A DNA stretch of 64,000 nucleotides from Klebsiella pneumoniae (GCA_945862145.1 CAMAXE010000014.1:1-64000); one strand, 5' to 3'; shown: positions 1 to 7,683, counted from the first letter of the stretch. The notes: generated by a model from the letters alone, not told the origin. Numbers and translations are program-made.

Positions 1-204
1 CATGGCCCGCTCGTACGCGGTGTTGGGTCGTGGGCATGGCCCGCTCGTACGTGGTGTTGGGTCGCGGGCATGGCCCGCTCGTACGTGGTGTTGGGTCGCG
101 GGCATGGCCCGCTCGTACGTGGTGTTGGGTCGCGGGCATGGCCCGCTCGTACGTGGTGTTGGATCGCGGGCATGGCCCGCTCGTACGTGGTGTTGGATCG
201 CGGG
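1..204 (+). repeat. Tandem array of a 34-bp REP-like unit
   Basis: Six head-to-tail copies begin at 1, 35, 69, 103, 137 and 171. Each contains the inverted repeat GCGGGC-ATG-GCCCGC followed by TCGTACG and a spacer reading GTGGTGTTGGRTCGC. The copies are almost identical, with a few single-base changes (for example CGCGG in copy 1, and GGATCG instead of GGGTCG in the last two). The array may continue left of the window. Because 34 is not a multiple of 3, the reading frame rotates from copy to copy, so the open frames here are not genes. Confidence 0.93.
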
Positions 205-214
205 CATTGCCGCT

Positions 215-237
215 GTAGGAGCGCGCCATGCGCGCGA
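215..237 (-). repeat. REP-like palindrome, single copy
   Basis: The sequence GTAGGAGCGCGCC-ATG-CGCGCGA is the reverse complement of the dispersed form also found at 20461. It sits between the tandem array and the purK fragment, and the purK-like reading frame runs straight into it. Confidence 0.75.
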
Positions 238-458
238 TCTCCGTGCCGACAGTGTCCGCCGCGTTGACGCCCGGAAGTTCAGATGCCCCAGCTTGCGGCC
301 CGCCCGCGGCTCCTTGCAGTACCAGTGCAGCCGTGCCTGGGCACGGTGAGCCAGCCCGGATCGAAATCGCAGCCCACCAGGGTTGAGCCCACGGAGGCGG
401 GACGCTCGACTCCATCCCCAAGTCGATCGCGCACTGGCTGCGCGCAGTACGCGCTGCT
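238..458 (-). pseudogene. purK: 3' fragment of purK, frameshifted
   Basis: On the minus strand one frame reads STLVGCDFDPGWLTVP (386-339) and the next frame continues ARLHWYCKEPRAGRKLGHLN (336-277). Joined across a one-base shift near 339, this matches the C-terminal region of N5-carboxyaminoimidazole ribonucleotide synthetase (the family pattern is a NL(I/V)G stretch, then LHxYGKxPRxGRKxGH). Upstream residues in the first frame (to about 458) are weakly similar, and the rest of the gene is absent because the helicase-loader gene ends at 494. There is no start codon, the frame is broken, and the end runs into a REP element. This is a decayed gene end; the functional purine gene must lie elsewhere. 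Confidence 0.65.
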
Positions 459-493
459 GCGCCCCCGCTCCCGCTGAGACGCGCCGGCGTCCC

Positions 494-1150
494 TCAGACG
501 CCCGTTTGCCGGCGCAATTCCCGGAGTGCCGCGCGTTTTTCCTCTGCGCTCATGGCAGGAGCGGTGGGTTGTTGCGGCGCCTGCGCCGGTGGCGGCAGCG
601 CCAGTTCCGCGCCCGCGAGCAGCCGCTCGCAGACATCCTGGTAGCGCCGTTCGAAGATCGGCAGCACCTCGACTTCCCGCCCTGATGCAAGCAGTTGCAG
701 CCCGGTGGCGCGTGCCGCGTGCCATACGGCGGCATGGCTCCAGCGGTGCGAATCCCGTGCTGCGGTGGCAGCCTCGCGGTAGGCCTCGCGCGGGGATGGC
801 AGGCCATGGGCTGCAAACTGGGCCTCGTGGCAGCACTCCAGCATGCGGTGCAGGGTGGGCAGGTACTCGGACTCCTCGATCAGCCGGCGCGCGCCGCGCA
901 GGATGCTCTCCACATCGATGCCGGCCAGCCCCTCGAGCCAGAGCTTTTTGACCTGGTTCAGCTGCGCGGCGTCTTCGTAGGCCTTGTAGTACTGGTTGTG
1001 GTAGTTCAGCCGGAACAGCGTGAACACCTGGTTGATGGCATCGATTCGGCCCGCTATGGGCTCACTCGGCCCAGCTGCGGTCGGTGAGGTCTTCGACGAG
1101 GCTGCGAGCGCGCGTGCTGCCCGTTCCGCCAGATCCCGGCCGCTGTCCAT
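494..1150 (-). CDS. Lambda P-like replicative helicase loader
   Basis: The 218-aa product resembles the phage lambda replication protein P family, which brings DnaB-type helicase to an origin. The recognisable core is INQVFTLFRLNYHNQYYKAY near residue 37, then a Leu/Glu-rich helical stretch ending LPTLHRMLECCHEAQF near 100. The C-terminus is proline-rich, then basic (EEKRAALRELRRQTGV). I start at the ATG at 1150 because GGGGAG lies seven bases before it; an upstream ATG at 1183 lacks this. The gene overlaps the end of the DnaT-like gene by 89 bp on the same strand, so the two are almost certainly cotranscribed and form a helicase-loading pair. No phage structural genes surround it. The role is inferred from family membership. 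Confidence 0.75.
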   Translation of the reverse strand: MDSGRDLAERAARALAASSKTSPTAAGPSEPIAGRIDAINQVFTLFRLNYHNQYYKAYEDAAQLNQVKKLWLEGLAGIDVESILRGARRLIEESEYLPTLHRMLECCHEAQFAAHGLPSPREAYREAATAARDSHRWSHAAVWHAARATGLQLLASGREVEVLPIFERRYQDVCERLLAGAELALPPPAQAPQQPTAPAMSAEEKRAALRELRRQTGV

Positions 1151-2165
1151 GTGCTGACTCCCCTGGCTGCAGCGGGCGATCACGGCGCGCCCACTGGTAC
1201 TTGATGTGCTGCAAGAACTTGCTGTTCCACGAGGAATGCGCCTCGCCGCTGTCGGTCCAGAACATGAGGAACTCCGGCAGCAGGCCGCGCGCGAAGGTGG
1301 CGTCGATGTTGGCCATGTGCAGGATGTCGTAGACGTCGCCGCTTGGCTGCCAGTCGCTGCTCAAGCGTCGGGGTTCGCCCTCGATCGCTACCGTGGAGCT
1401 GTAGCGGATCCACTGGCGCTTCACGTGGGTGACGAAGCGGGAGTTCCAGGTGCGGGCGGTCTCGCCGCGCTCGCTCCAGTAGAGAACGAATTCCGGGATG
1501 CTGTCCTCGACGAACTCCGATGCCACGCCCGCCCTGTCAAGGATCTCGATGGCGTCGGCGTCGGGTCGCCAGTCGGCGGCAATCCGGCGCGGCAGGTCGT
1601 CGGGGATGGCTGCGGCCTCATGCTCGCGCCAGCGCCGGATCACGTGGCTGCGGAATTTGGCGTTCCAGCTATAGGCCGGATCGCCGCGGTCGGACCAGTA
1701 CAGCACGAACTCCTCGACCTCGGCCTCCGCAAAAGCTGCGGTGATGCCGTGCAGCGCAAGCTGGCGCAGCAGCTCCGCGTCGGGCCGCCAGCGCTCAGCC
1801 ATCAATGTCTTGCCGCCGGTCAATTTGGCGCTTGAGCTTGAGCTCGCAGCAGGCGCGGGCTCCCGGGCGACGGCATCCAGGTTGAAGCGCAGGCAGTCGG
1901 ACTGGTCGAGCGGGGCTGAGTCGATGCCGATCACGCCCTTGTCGCGCAGGCTCGCGCTGATGCGCTGGCAGGTGCGCTCGTCCCAGAAGGGCAGCAGTCG
2001 CAGCAGTTCTTCCTTGCCGATTTCGCGCCAGTGGCCGTTTGCCACGCCAAAGATCGCGGCGTCATGCAGCACCTGCAGCATGACCGCCTCCTCCAGGCCG
2101 ATCGTGGCGGCCAGAGTCGGCGAGATCACGATGTGTCGTTCGTGTATAAGCGTGCTGCTGGCCAT
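1062..2165 (-). CDS. Protein with winged helix and three tandem DnaT-like domains
   Basis: The 367-aa product begins with a winged-helix-like domain (about residues 5-100, with WDERTCQRISASLRDKGVIG), then a Ser/Ala linker. Three copies of a 60-residue DnaT-type module follow at about 124-183, 196-254 and 269-327. Each has the pattern W(R/Q)P...L...G/N..F.....EF(V/L).(Y/F)W.......(S/T)WN.(K/R)F..H(V/I)...W. In E. coli DnaT, one such module binds ssDNA and PriB during primosome assembly; three in one chain is unusual. The start at 2165 (MASSTLIHER) is chosen because residues before it in the longer frame are low-complexity Arg/Ala. It overlaps the helicase loader downstream and is divergent from radA. 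Confidence 0.82.
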   Translation of the reverse strand: MASSTLIHERHIVISPTLAATIGLEEAVMLQVLHDAAIFGVANGHWREIGKEELLRLLPFWDERTCQRISASLRDKGVIGIDSAPLDQSDCLRFNLDAVAREPAPAASSSSSAKLTGGKTLMAERWRPDAELLRQLALHGITAAFAEAEVEEFVLYWSDRGDPAYSWNAKFRSHVIRRWREHEAAAIPDDLPRRIAADWRPDADAIEILDRAGVASEFVEDSIPEFVLYWSERGETARTWNSRFVTHVKRQWIRYSSTVAIEGEPRRLSSDWQPSGDVYDILHMANIDATFARGLLPEFLMFWTDSGEAHSSWNSKFLQHIKYQWARRDRPLQPGESAHGQRPGSGGTGSTRARSLVEDLTDRSWAE

Positions 2166-2267
2166 GGCTGCGGGGCGCCGGCGGGGCGCTGTCGACGTGG
2201 TGTGCCGGGCCCGAGCCTGACACAATCCGTCGGTGTGAACAAAGGGCATTCAGCCTAAGGACAGCCC

Positions 2268-3638
2268 ATGGCGAAGTCCAGAGTCGTATTCGTCTGCCAG
2301 GACTGCGGGTCGGAGCAAAGCAAGTGGATAGGCCAGTGCCCGGACTGCCTCGCGTGGAACACGCTGGTGCAGTTCGCGCAGCCCGCCGGCGCCACGGCCG
2401 TGCGCGCTGCGGCCGGCAGGCGCGCGGGCTACGCGGGCGAAACCGCCGAGCTCCGTACGCTCGCCGAGATCGAGCTCGCGGACGTGCCCCGTGTGGCCAC
2501 GGGCTTCGAGGAGCTGGATCGGGTGTTGGGTGGTGGGCTGGTGCCCGGGTCCGTGAACCTGGTGGGTGGCCAGCCGGGTGCCGGCAAGAGCACCTTGCTG
2601 CTGCAGGTGATGTGCGCGCTGGCCGAGGGCATGGATGCGCTCTACGTGACGGGCGAGGAATCGCTGGCGCAGGTAGCGTTGCGGGCACATCGGCTGGGGC
2701 TGCCCACGGGCAAGCTGCGGATGCTCGCGGAAACCAGCGTCGAGTCCATCCTCGCGGCCGCCGAGCGCTTCCGGCCCAAGGTGATGGTGGTCGATTCGAT
2801 CCAGGTGGTGCACTGCGCCGAGATTCCCTCCGCACCGGGCGGTGTGGCCCAGGTGCGCGAGAGCGCCGCCTGTTTCACGCGCTACGCCAAGGCCACGGGC
2901 TCGGCGATGTTCCTGGTCGGCCATGTCACCAAGGATGGCATGCTCGCCGGGCCCAAGGTGCTCGAGCACATCATCGACTGCTCGATCATGCTCGAGGCCG
3001 AGGGCGACAGCCGCTTCCGCACCCTGCGCGCCGCCAAGAATCGCTTCGGCGCGGTGAACGAGCTCGGCGTGTTTGCCATGACCGATCGCGGCATGCGCGA
3101 GGTGCGCAACCCCTCGGCGATCTTCCTGTCGCGCCCCGAGGAGGTGTCCTCGGGCAGCGTGGTGATGGTGGTCTGGGAGGGTACGCGCCCCCTGCTGGTC
3201 GAGATCCAGGCTCTGGTCGATGACAGCATGGGTTCCAACCCGCGACGGGTGGCGGTGGGTGTGGACCAGAACCGGCTCGCGCTGCTGCTCGCGGTGCTGC
3301 ACCGGCACGGCGGGCTTGCCATCGGCGATCAGGATGTCTTTGCCAACGTTGTAGGGGGCATCAAGGTGACCGAGACCAGCGCCGATCTCGCGCTGCTGCT
3401 CGCCATCGTGAGCAGTTACCGCGACCGTGCCCTGCCGACCGATCTGGTCACCTTCGGCGAGGTGGGCCTCTCCGGCGAGATCCGCCCGGTGCCCAGCGGC
3501 GGCGAGCGCCTCATAGAAGCCGCCAAGCACGGGTTCCGCCGGGCGATCGTGCCCGCCGCCAACGTGCCCCGCAAACCCATCGAGGGTATGGAGATCATTG
3601 GTGTGGCGCGGTTGTCGGAGGCGCTGGAGGCGCTGTAA
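2268..3638 (+). CDS. radA: DNA repair protein RadA (Sms)
   Basis: The 456-aa product has the normal RadA layout. There is an N-terminal zinc finger with Cys10, Cys13, Cys24 and Cys27, then a RecA-like ATPase core with Walker A GGQPGAGKST at 100-109. The RadA-specific KNRFG motif follows, and a Lon-protease-like C-terminal domain ends it. The protein is a ring helicase that drives branch migration in recombination intermediates. TAAGGAC lies shortly before the ATG. It is divergent from the DnaT/P-like pair, which places three DNA-replication or recombination genes side by side. It is followed by an element of nested inverted repeats, so a 3' hairpin probably ends its transcript. Confidence 0.97.
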   Translation: MAKSRVVFVCQDCGSEQSKWIGQCPDCLAWNTLVQFAQPAGATAVRAAAGRRAGYAGETAELRTLAEIELADVPRVATGFEELDRVLGGGLVPGSVNLVGGQPGAGKSTLLLQVMCALAEGMDALYVTGEESLAQVALRAHRLGLPTGKLRMLAETSVESILAAAERFRPKVMVVDSIQVVHCAEIPSAPGGVAQVRESAACFTRYAKATGSAMFLVGHVTKDGMLAGPKVLEHIIDCSIMLEAEGDSRFRTLRAAKNRFGAVNELGVFAMTDRGMREVRNPSAIFLSRPEEVSSGSVVMVVWEGTRPLLVEIQALVDDSMGSNPRRVAVGVDQNRLALLLAVLHRHGGLAIGDQDVFANVVGGIKVTETSADLALLLAIVSSYRDRALPTDLVTFGEVGLSGEIRPVPSGGERLIEAAKHGFRRAIVPAANVPRKPIEGMEIIGVARLSEALEAL

Positions 3639-3701
3639 TTCACCCTGCTACTGTCGCAGGCATCACGCGCTCCGACGGAACCCTGCACTGCAATCGATCG
3701 A

Positions 3702-3839
3702 GCGCTTCAGCCCCGGGCCCCTGCCCGGGAGCGGCCATCATCCGTGAAATCGTCGGGAACGATTTCACGGATGCGGCAGCCTCGGCACAGGGATGTGCCG
3801 AGGCGTGAGCGAGCGGGGAGGGGGCCGGGGCTGAAGCGC
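3702..3839. repeat. Nested inverted-repeat element of about 138 bp
   Basis: The outer arms are GCGCTTCAGCCCCGG at 3702-3716 and its exact complement at 3825-3839. Between them sit two perfect hairpins: 13-bp arms with a 5-base loop at 3741-3771 (arm TCCGTGAAATCGT) and 10-bp arms with a GGGA loop at 3780-3803 (arm CCTCGGCACA). No open frame and no T-tract are seen. It lies 63 bp after radA and could end that transcript, or be a small non-autonomous repeat. Confidence 0.85.
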
Positions 3840-3873
3840 GGATGCCGCATCAGGCTTCAGGCCTAAGGAGAAA

Positions 3874-3896
3874 TCGCGGGCATGGCCCGCTCCTAC
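3874..3896 (+). repeat. REP-like palindrome
   Basis: TCGCGGGC-ATG-GCCCGCTCCTAC matches the core of the array at 1-204, with CTCCTAC in place of CTCGTAC. Its last six bases are the first six bases of the 39-bp duplication that follows. Confidence 0.85.
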
Positions 3897-3969
3897 TCGA
3901 AGATTTCCTCGAAGAAATCGAGCATCGCCTCCTACTCGAAGATTTCCTCGAAGAAATCGAGCATCGCCT
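3891..3969. repeat. 39-bp direct duplication covering the end of the hydrolase gene
   Basis: The block starting TCCTACTCGAAGATTTCCTC occurs at 3891-3929 and again, identical, at 3930-3968. The second copy holds the last codons and the TAG of the dienelactone hydrolase gene; the first lies after the stop and repeats both. The protein is not lengthened. The block starts exactly at the right end of a REP unit. Confidence 0.93.
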
Positions 3970-4639
3970 GCCACGAGCGGCGCGCGGCGCGCGCGTTGTA
4001 GAGCGCACCCATGCTGAGATCGTTCGCCTCGGGAACCGTGAATGCGTGGAGCACGCCGCCGTAGGCGTGGAGTTGCCAGTCGACGCCGGCCTCGGTCATC
4101 TCGGTGGCGAAGTCGAGCACTTGCTGGGGAGGCACCAACGGGTCGGCGTAGCCGTGCAGCGCGAGGACCCGCGCGGAGATCGGTCGCTTGTCCAGACCGG
4201 GCGGCATGAAGAGCCCGTGGAATGACACCGCTCCTTTGATGGCGGCACCCGAGCGCGCGAGATCAATGGCGCACAAGCCGCCGAAGCAGTACCCCATGAT
4301 CGCGATCTGCGCGGCATCCACGCCCGGCTGCGCGGCGAAGCAGTCGAGTCCTGCGGTCAGGCGGTCGCGCAGCATGGCGCGGTCCTGCAGGAAGGGGCCG
4401 AGGAGTTTCTGGTTCTCCTCCACACTGCTGCCGAGCACGCCCTTGCCGTAGTTGTCGAGCGCGAAGGCGGCGTAGCCCATTTCAGCCAGGGATTTCGCCT
4501 TCTCGATCGCGAAACTGTCGCGCCCGCCCCAGGCGTGGGAGATCAGGACGCCCGGACGCGGTTCATCGGTGTCGGGTGCCGCATAGAAGCCCTCGAGGGT
4601 AGTGCCTGCGTGGCTGTATTCGATGTATTGCTGGTGCAT
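3932..4639 (-). CDS. Dienelactone hydrolase family protein
   Basis: The 235-aa alpha/beta hydrolase carries the DLH triad: Cys118 in the nucleophile elbow GYCFGG, Asp166 in YADPLVP and His198 in GGVLHAF. The Cys nucleophile instead of Ser is the family mark. Members hydrolyse dienelactone in chlorocatechol breakdown, but many chromosomal copies act on unknown esters or lactones. There is no signal peptide, so it should be cytoplasmic. It stands alone between radA and the divergent pyk gene, with no aromatic-ring genes beside it, so a specific substrate cannot be given. Its 3' end is duplicated outside the reading frame. Confidence 0.88.
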   Translation of the reverse strand: MHQQYIEYSHAGTTLEGFYAAPDTDEPRPGVLISHAWGGRDSFAIEKAKSLAEMGYAAFALDNYGKGVLGSSVEENQKLLGPFLQDRAMLRDRLTAGLDCFAAQPGVDAAQIAIMGYCFGGLCAIDLARSGAAIKGAVSFHGLFMPPGLDKRPISARVLALHGYADPLVPPQQVLDFATEMTEAGVDWQLHAYGGVLHAFTVPEANDLSMGALYNARAARRSWQAMLDFFEEIFE

Positions 4640-4775
4640 GTTGGAACTCCCCCTGTATGCCGGTGAGCCGCCATGTTAGCCCGCCACCTCCGGCCCGTGC
4701 AGCCGCCACGATGGGGGTAGTGCGCCTCGCGGCTGCTATGCTTCGACGCTGAATCCCTCAGCAGTTCAAGGCGCC

Positions 4776-6185
4776 ATGCGCAAGACCAAGATCATCTGCA
4801 CCATCGGACCGGCCACCTGCTCGATCGAGATGCTCGAGAAGCTCTACAACGCCGGCATGAACGTGGTGCGACTCAATATGTCGCACGGCGATCACGACTG
4901 GCACGCCCGCGTGATACGCGCCGTGCAGAAGCTGAACCGTCGCGTGAAGTACACCGTGCCGATCATGCTCGACACCCAGGGCCCGGAGATACGCACCGGG
5001 CTCACCAGCACCGACCTGAATCTCCGCGAGGGCGAGGAGATCACCATCGTGGTGCGCGGCACCGAGAACGTCGAGGAGAGCTCGATCCAGATCGACTACG
5101 CCGACATCATCCAGGCGGTCGATGTGGGTGACCGCATCACCGTGGACAACGGTCTGATCAACCTCGAGGTGCTGAGCAAGCAGGAGCGCGTCATGCGCTG
5201 TCGCGTGATCGACGGCGGCTCGCTCGGCAGCAAGCGCCACGTGAACTTGCCCGGCATCCGCGTGAATCTACCCGCCATCACAGAAAAAGACCGCCACGAC
5301 ATCGCTTTCGGCGTGGCGCACGACGTCGATTACATCGCGCTCTCCTTTGCCCGCGAGGCCGCCGATGTGCGTGCGCTCCGCGAGTTCTTGGGCGAGAAGG
5401 CGCGCAAGGTGAAGATCATCGCCAAGATCGAGGACCAGGAGGGCGTGCGCAACCTCGAGGAAATCGTGCAGGAGGCCGATGGCATCATGGTGGCGCGCGG
5501 CGATCTTGGGGTGGAGGTCAATTTCTACGAATTGCCCAATATCCAGCGCCGGATCGTGCGTATCTGCGCCGAGCAGGGCAAGCGCGTGATCGTGGCCACA
5601 CACCTGCTTGAATCCATGATCCAGAACCCGGTGCCTACGCGCGCTGAGGTCACCGATGTGGCCAATGCGGTCTACGAGGAAGCCGACGCCGTGATGCTCT
5701 CCGGCGAGACCACCATCGGCAAACACCCGATCAAGTGCGTCGAGTACTTGGACCGTATCTGTCTTGCCACCGAGCCGCAGCGCGGCCTGTGCTTCACCGA
5801 CAAACTCGTGCTTAACGAGCAGAAACAAAGCCTCGCCGCGAGCGCCGCGCATCTCGCCGAACTGGTGGCGGCCAAGGGCATCGTGGTGATCACGCGCCGG
5901 GGCCGCATGGCCAACTACGTGACCAACTGCCATCCCTTCACGCCGCTCATCTACGCCTTCTCCAACGACTCGCGTACGCGGCGGCAACTGGCGCTGAACC
6001 GCGGCGTGCGGGCGCACCGCAGCAATTTCAGTTCCGACCCCGAGAAGACCCTCGCCAGCGCGTTTGCCATCCTCGTCGAGCGGGAGGATTTCCGTCCCGG
6101 TGATAAGGTGGTGGTGATCTCGGATATCCTCGAGGGCGCTGGCGTCGACGCCATCCACGTGCGCGAGATTCCCGCCCGCCTGTAG
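4776..6185 (+). CDS. pyk: Pyruvate kinase
   Basis: The 469-aa product is the length of the allosteric PykF type. It catalyses phosphoenolpyruvate + ADP to pyruvate + ATP, the last step of glycolysis. Visible motifs are TKIICTIGPA at the start, NVVRLNMSHGD, LDTQGPEIRTG at the A/B domain border, AKIEDQEGVRN with the catalytic lysine, ARGDLGVEV, and MLSGETTIGKHP. A C-terminal effector domain runs from about residue 340 to the end. The ATG at 4776 fits the usual family N-terminus. It is transcribed away from the hydrolase gene and towards apaG, 59 bp downstream. Confidence 0.97.
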   Translation: MRKTKIICTIGPATCSIEMLEKLYNAGMNVVRLNMSHGDHDWHARVIRAVQKLNRRVKYTVPIMLDTQGPEIRTGLTSTDLNLREGEEITIVVRGTENVEESSIQIDYADIIQAVDVGDRITVDNGLINLEVLSKQERVMRCRVIDGGSLGSKRHVNLPGIRVNLPAITEKDRHDIAFGVAHDVDYIALSFAREAADVRALREFLGEKARKVKIIAKIEDQEGVRNLEEIVQEADGIMVARGDLGVEVNFYELPNIQRRIVRICAEQGKRVIVATHLLESMIQNPVPTRAEVTDVANAVYEEADAVMLSGETTIGKHPIKCVEYLDRICLATEPQRGLCFTDKLVLNEQKQSLAASAAHLAELVAAKGIVVITRRGRMANYVTNCHPFTPLIYAFSNDSRTRRQLALNRGVRAHRSNFSSDPEKTLASAFAILVEREDFRPGDKVVVISDILEGAGVDAIHVREIPARL

Positions 6186-6244
6186 GCGTGGCCTGTAGCC
6201 GCGCCTCCCGCCCGGCCACATGAACCCAGCAGAGAGCAAGCCGA

Positions 6245-6616
6245 ATGGACGAGAAGATCAGCGTCATGGTGCAGAGCGAGTTCCGGCCCGAGCACTCGGA
6301 TCCCAGAAAGGGGCGTTACGCATTCGCCTACCACGTCACCATCGCCAATCGCGGGGGCGAGCCGGCGCAGCTGATCAGCCGCCACTGGGTCATCACCGAT
6401 GGCAACGAGCGCGAGGAGGAAGTCCGTGGTCTCGGCGTGGTGGGAGAGCAGCCGCGGATCATGCCTGGCGCGGCGCATGTCTACTCGAGCGGGGCAGTGC
6501 TGCCCACGGCCGTCGGCAGCATGTCGGGCGGTTATCAGTTCGTGCGCGATGACGGCCGCGTTTTCCAGGTGCCGATTCCCGCCTTCAGCCTCGCCGTGCC
6601 GCATGCGCTCAACTGA
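6245..6616 (+). CDS. apaG: ApaG protein
   Basis: The 123-aa product is a typical single-domain ApaG with a fibronectin-III-like fold. Diagnostic stretches are FAYHVTIANRG near residue 26, SRHWVITDGN, and the glycine-rich GVVGEQPRIMPG followed by YSSGAVLPT. The biochemical role is unsettled; it was linked to Co2+ resistance in Salmonella and the domain occurs in some F-box proteins. It overlaps miaE by 14 bp, so the two are translated from one message, probably with pyk upstream or from a promoter in the 59-bp gap. Confidence 0.95.
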   Translation: MDEKISVMVQSEFRPEHSDPRKGRYAFAYHVTIANRGGEPAQLISRHWVITDGNEREEEVRGLGVVGEQPRIMPGAAHVYSSGAVLPTAVGSMSGGYQFVRDDGRVFQVPIPAFSLAVPHALN

Positions 6617-7229
6617 TATCGAGACCGTTCGCGCGTTTCTCGGTTGCCCGACGCCCGAGGGCTGGATCGACGCCGCGCTCGAGCAGCCCGAGCTCTTGCT
6701 GACAGACCACGCGAACTGCGAAAAAAAGGCCGCGGGCACGGCGCTGAATCTGCTGTTCCGCTACAGCGAGGACAGCTCCCTGATGGACTGGCTCTCGCGC
6801 CTCGCCCGCGAGGAACTGCGCCATTTCGAGCAGGTGCTGGCCATCATGAAGAAGCGCAGGGTCCCGTTCCGGCCGCTGGCGGCGGCGCGCTATGCCGGTG
6901 GCCTGCGCGCCCTGGTCCGCACCCATGAGCCGGCCCGCTTGGTAGATACCCTGATCGCCGGCGCTTTTATCGAGGCGCGATCCTGCGAGCGTTTCGCTTC
7001 GCTCGCGCCCCGGCTCGACCCGGAGCTCGGCGCGTTCTACACCCGTCTGCTCGCCTCGGAATCGAGGCATTTCCGCGCGTATCTGGCCGCCGCTGAACGC
7101 GCTGCAGGCGGCGGCGACATCAGTGCGCGCGTCGCGGAATTCCGCTTACGCGAACAGGAACTGATCGAGGCTCCGGACGCGGAGTTCCGTTTCCACAGTG
7201 GTCCACCATCGATACCGGCTGCCGCATGA
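6603..7229 (+). CDS. miaE: tRNA-(ms2io6A)-hydroxylase MiaE
   Basis: The 208-aa product is a non-haem di-iron enzyme that hydroxylates the isopentenyl side chain of ms2i6A37 in tRNAs reading UNN codons. The ferritin-like ligands are visible: Glu in DHANCEKKAAG, the EELRHFEQ pair (ExxH), Glu in GAFIEARSCERF, and SESRHFRAY. The ATG at 6603 overlaps apaG by 14 bp; a longer frame exists, but the extra N-terminal residues are apaG in another frame. MiaE needs O2, which fits an aerobe. Other steps of the pathway (MiaA, MiaB) are not in the window. Confidence 0.93.
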   Translation: MRSTDIETVRAFLGCPTPEGWIDAALEQPELLLTDHANCEKKAAGTALNLLFRYSEDSSLMDWLSRLAREELRHFEQVLAIMKKRRVPFRPLAAARYAGGLRALVRTHEPARLVDTLIAGAFIEARSCERFASLAPRLDPELGAFYTRLLASESRHFRAYLAAAERAAGGGDISARVAEFRLREQELIEAPDAEFRFHSGPPSIPAAA

Positions 7230-7251
7230 TCCGCATGACAAGGAGTCGTCC

Positions 7252-7629
7252 ATGCTGAGGATGTTTCTGCGCTCTGCCACTGCCGGCATCGTGATCGCGC
7301 TCGCCATTCTCTACTGGCCGACCACCGCCGCCCAAGCGCCCGGCGTTGGTGTCGTGCCCTTGGTGCAGGTGTACATGACCCGGACCTGCAAGTACTGCAA
7401 GCTGTTACGCCAGTACCTGGGCGTCCGTGGCATCGCCTACGCCGAGTACGACATCGAGACCAACGCCTCCGCGCGGCGTGCTTTCGAGGCCTCGGGCGGT
7501 CGGGGCGTGCCCTTCGTCGTGATCGGCGCGCAGCGCATCCACGGGTTCAATCCGGTGGCGCTCGAGAGGGCGCTCGCCCAAGCTGGCGCGGCCGTTGCTG
7601 CTTCGCGGGCACAGTCCGCGTCGGGTTGA
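7252..7629 (+). CDS. Membrane-anchored or exported glutaredoxin-like protein
   Basis: The 125-aa product starts with a hydrophobic segment (about residues 5-27, FLRSATAGIVIALAILYWP), which should anchor or export it. A glutaredoxin fold follows with the active site TCKYCK, the cis-proline GVPFVVI and the GFNP glutathione-side motif. The start at 7252 is fixed by AAGGAG six bases upstream; earlier in-frame codons lie in miaE sequence. A CxxC glutaredoxin in the periplasm would be a thiol reductant or isomerase. It sits 22 bp after miaE and may be the last gene of that transcript. The partner protein is unknown. Confidence 0.85.
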   Translation: MLRMFLRSATAGIVIALAILYWPTTAAQAPGVGVVPLVQVYMTRTCKYCKLLRQYLGVRGIAYAEYDIETNASARRAFEASGGRGVPFVVIGAQRIHGFNPVALERALAQAGAAVAASRAQSASG

Positions 7630-7654
7630 TTCGTTTTTTCCACGCTTCCGGGTC

Positions 7655-7683
7655 TTGAGTAATTTAGGCCGCTGGCTGATATT
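7655..7683 (+). promoter_or_regulatory. Promoter with TAGGCC-N3-GGCTGA operator, site 1
   Basis: A -35-like TTGAGT (7655-7660) is followed after four bases by TAGGCC GCT GGCTGA (7665-7679) and a -10-like GATATT (7678-7683). The same arrangement recurs at 10519 and 12325. It precedes the luciferase-like oxidoreductase gene by 36 bp and should control that gene and the SDR behind it. Confidence 0.6.

Noticed and set aside
1-204. CRISPR array
   Set aside because: The unit repeats with a constant spacer; there are no unique spacers and no cas genes.
1-349. Overlapping plus-strand open frames with repetitive protein sequence
   Set aside because: They arise from the 34-bp tandem repeat read in rotating frames; no ribosome-binding site and no family resemblance.
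279-836. 185-codon minus-strand open frame as an intact gene
   Set aside because: Most of it is the shadow of the helicase-loader gene; only its end carries purK-like sequence.
494-2165. Prophage carrying the DnaT and P-like genes
   Set aside because: No integrase, structural or lysis genes and no attachment repeats are seen within the window.
2250-3530. 426-codon open frame opposite radA
   Set aside because: It is a GC-rich shadow of radA, with His/Gly/Arg-rich composition.
3765-3974. 69-codon minus-strand frame with internal repeats
   Set aside because: It runs through the REP unit, the 39-bp duplication and the nested inverted repeats; it has no coding character.
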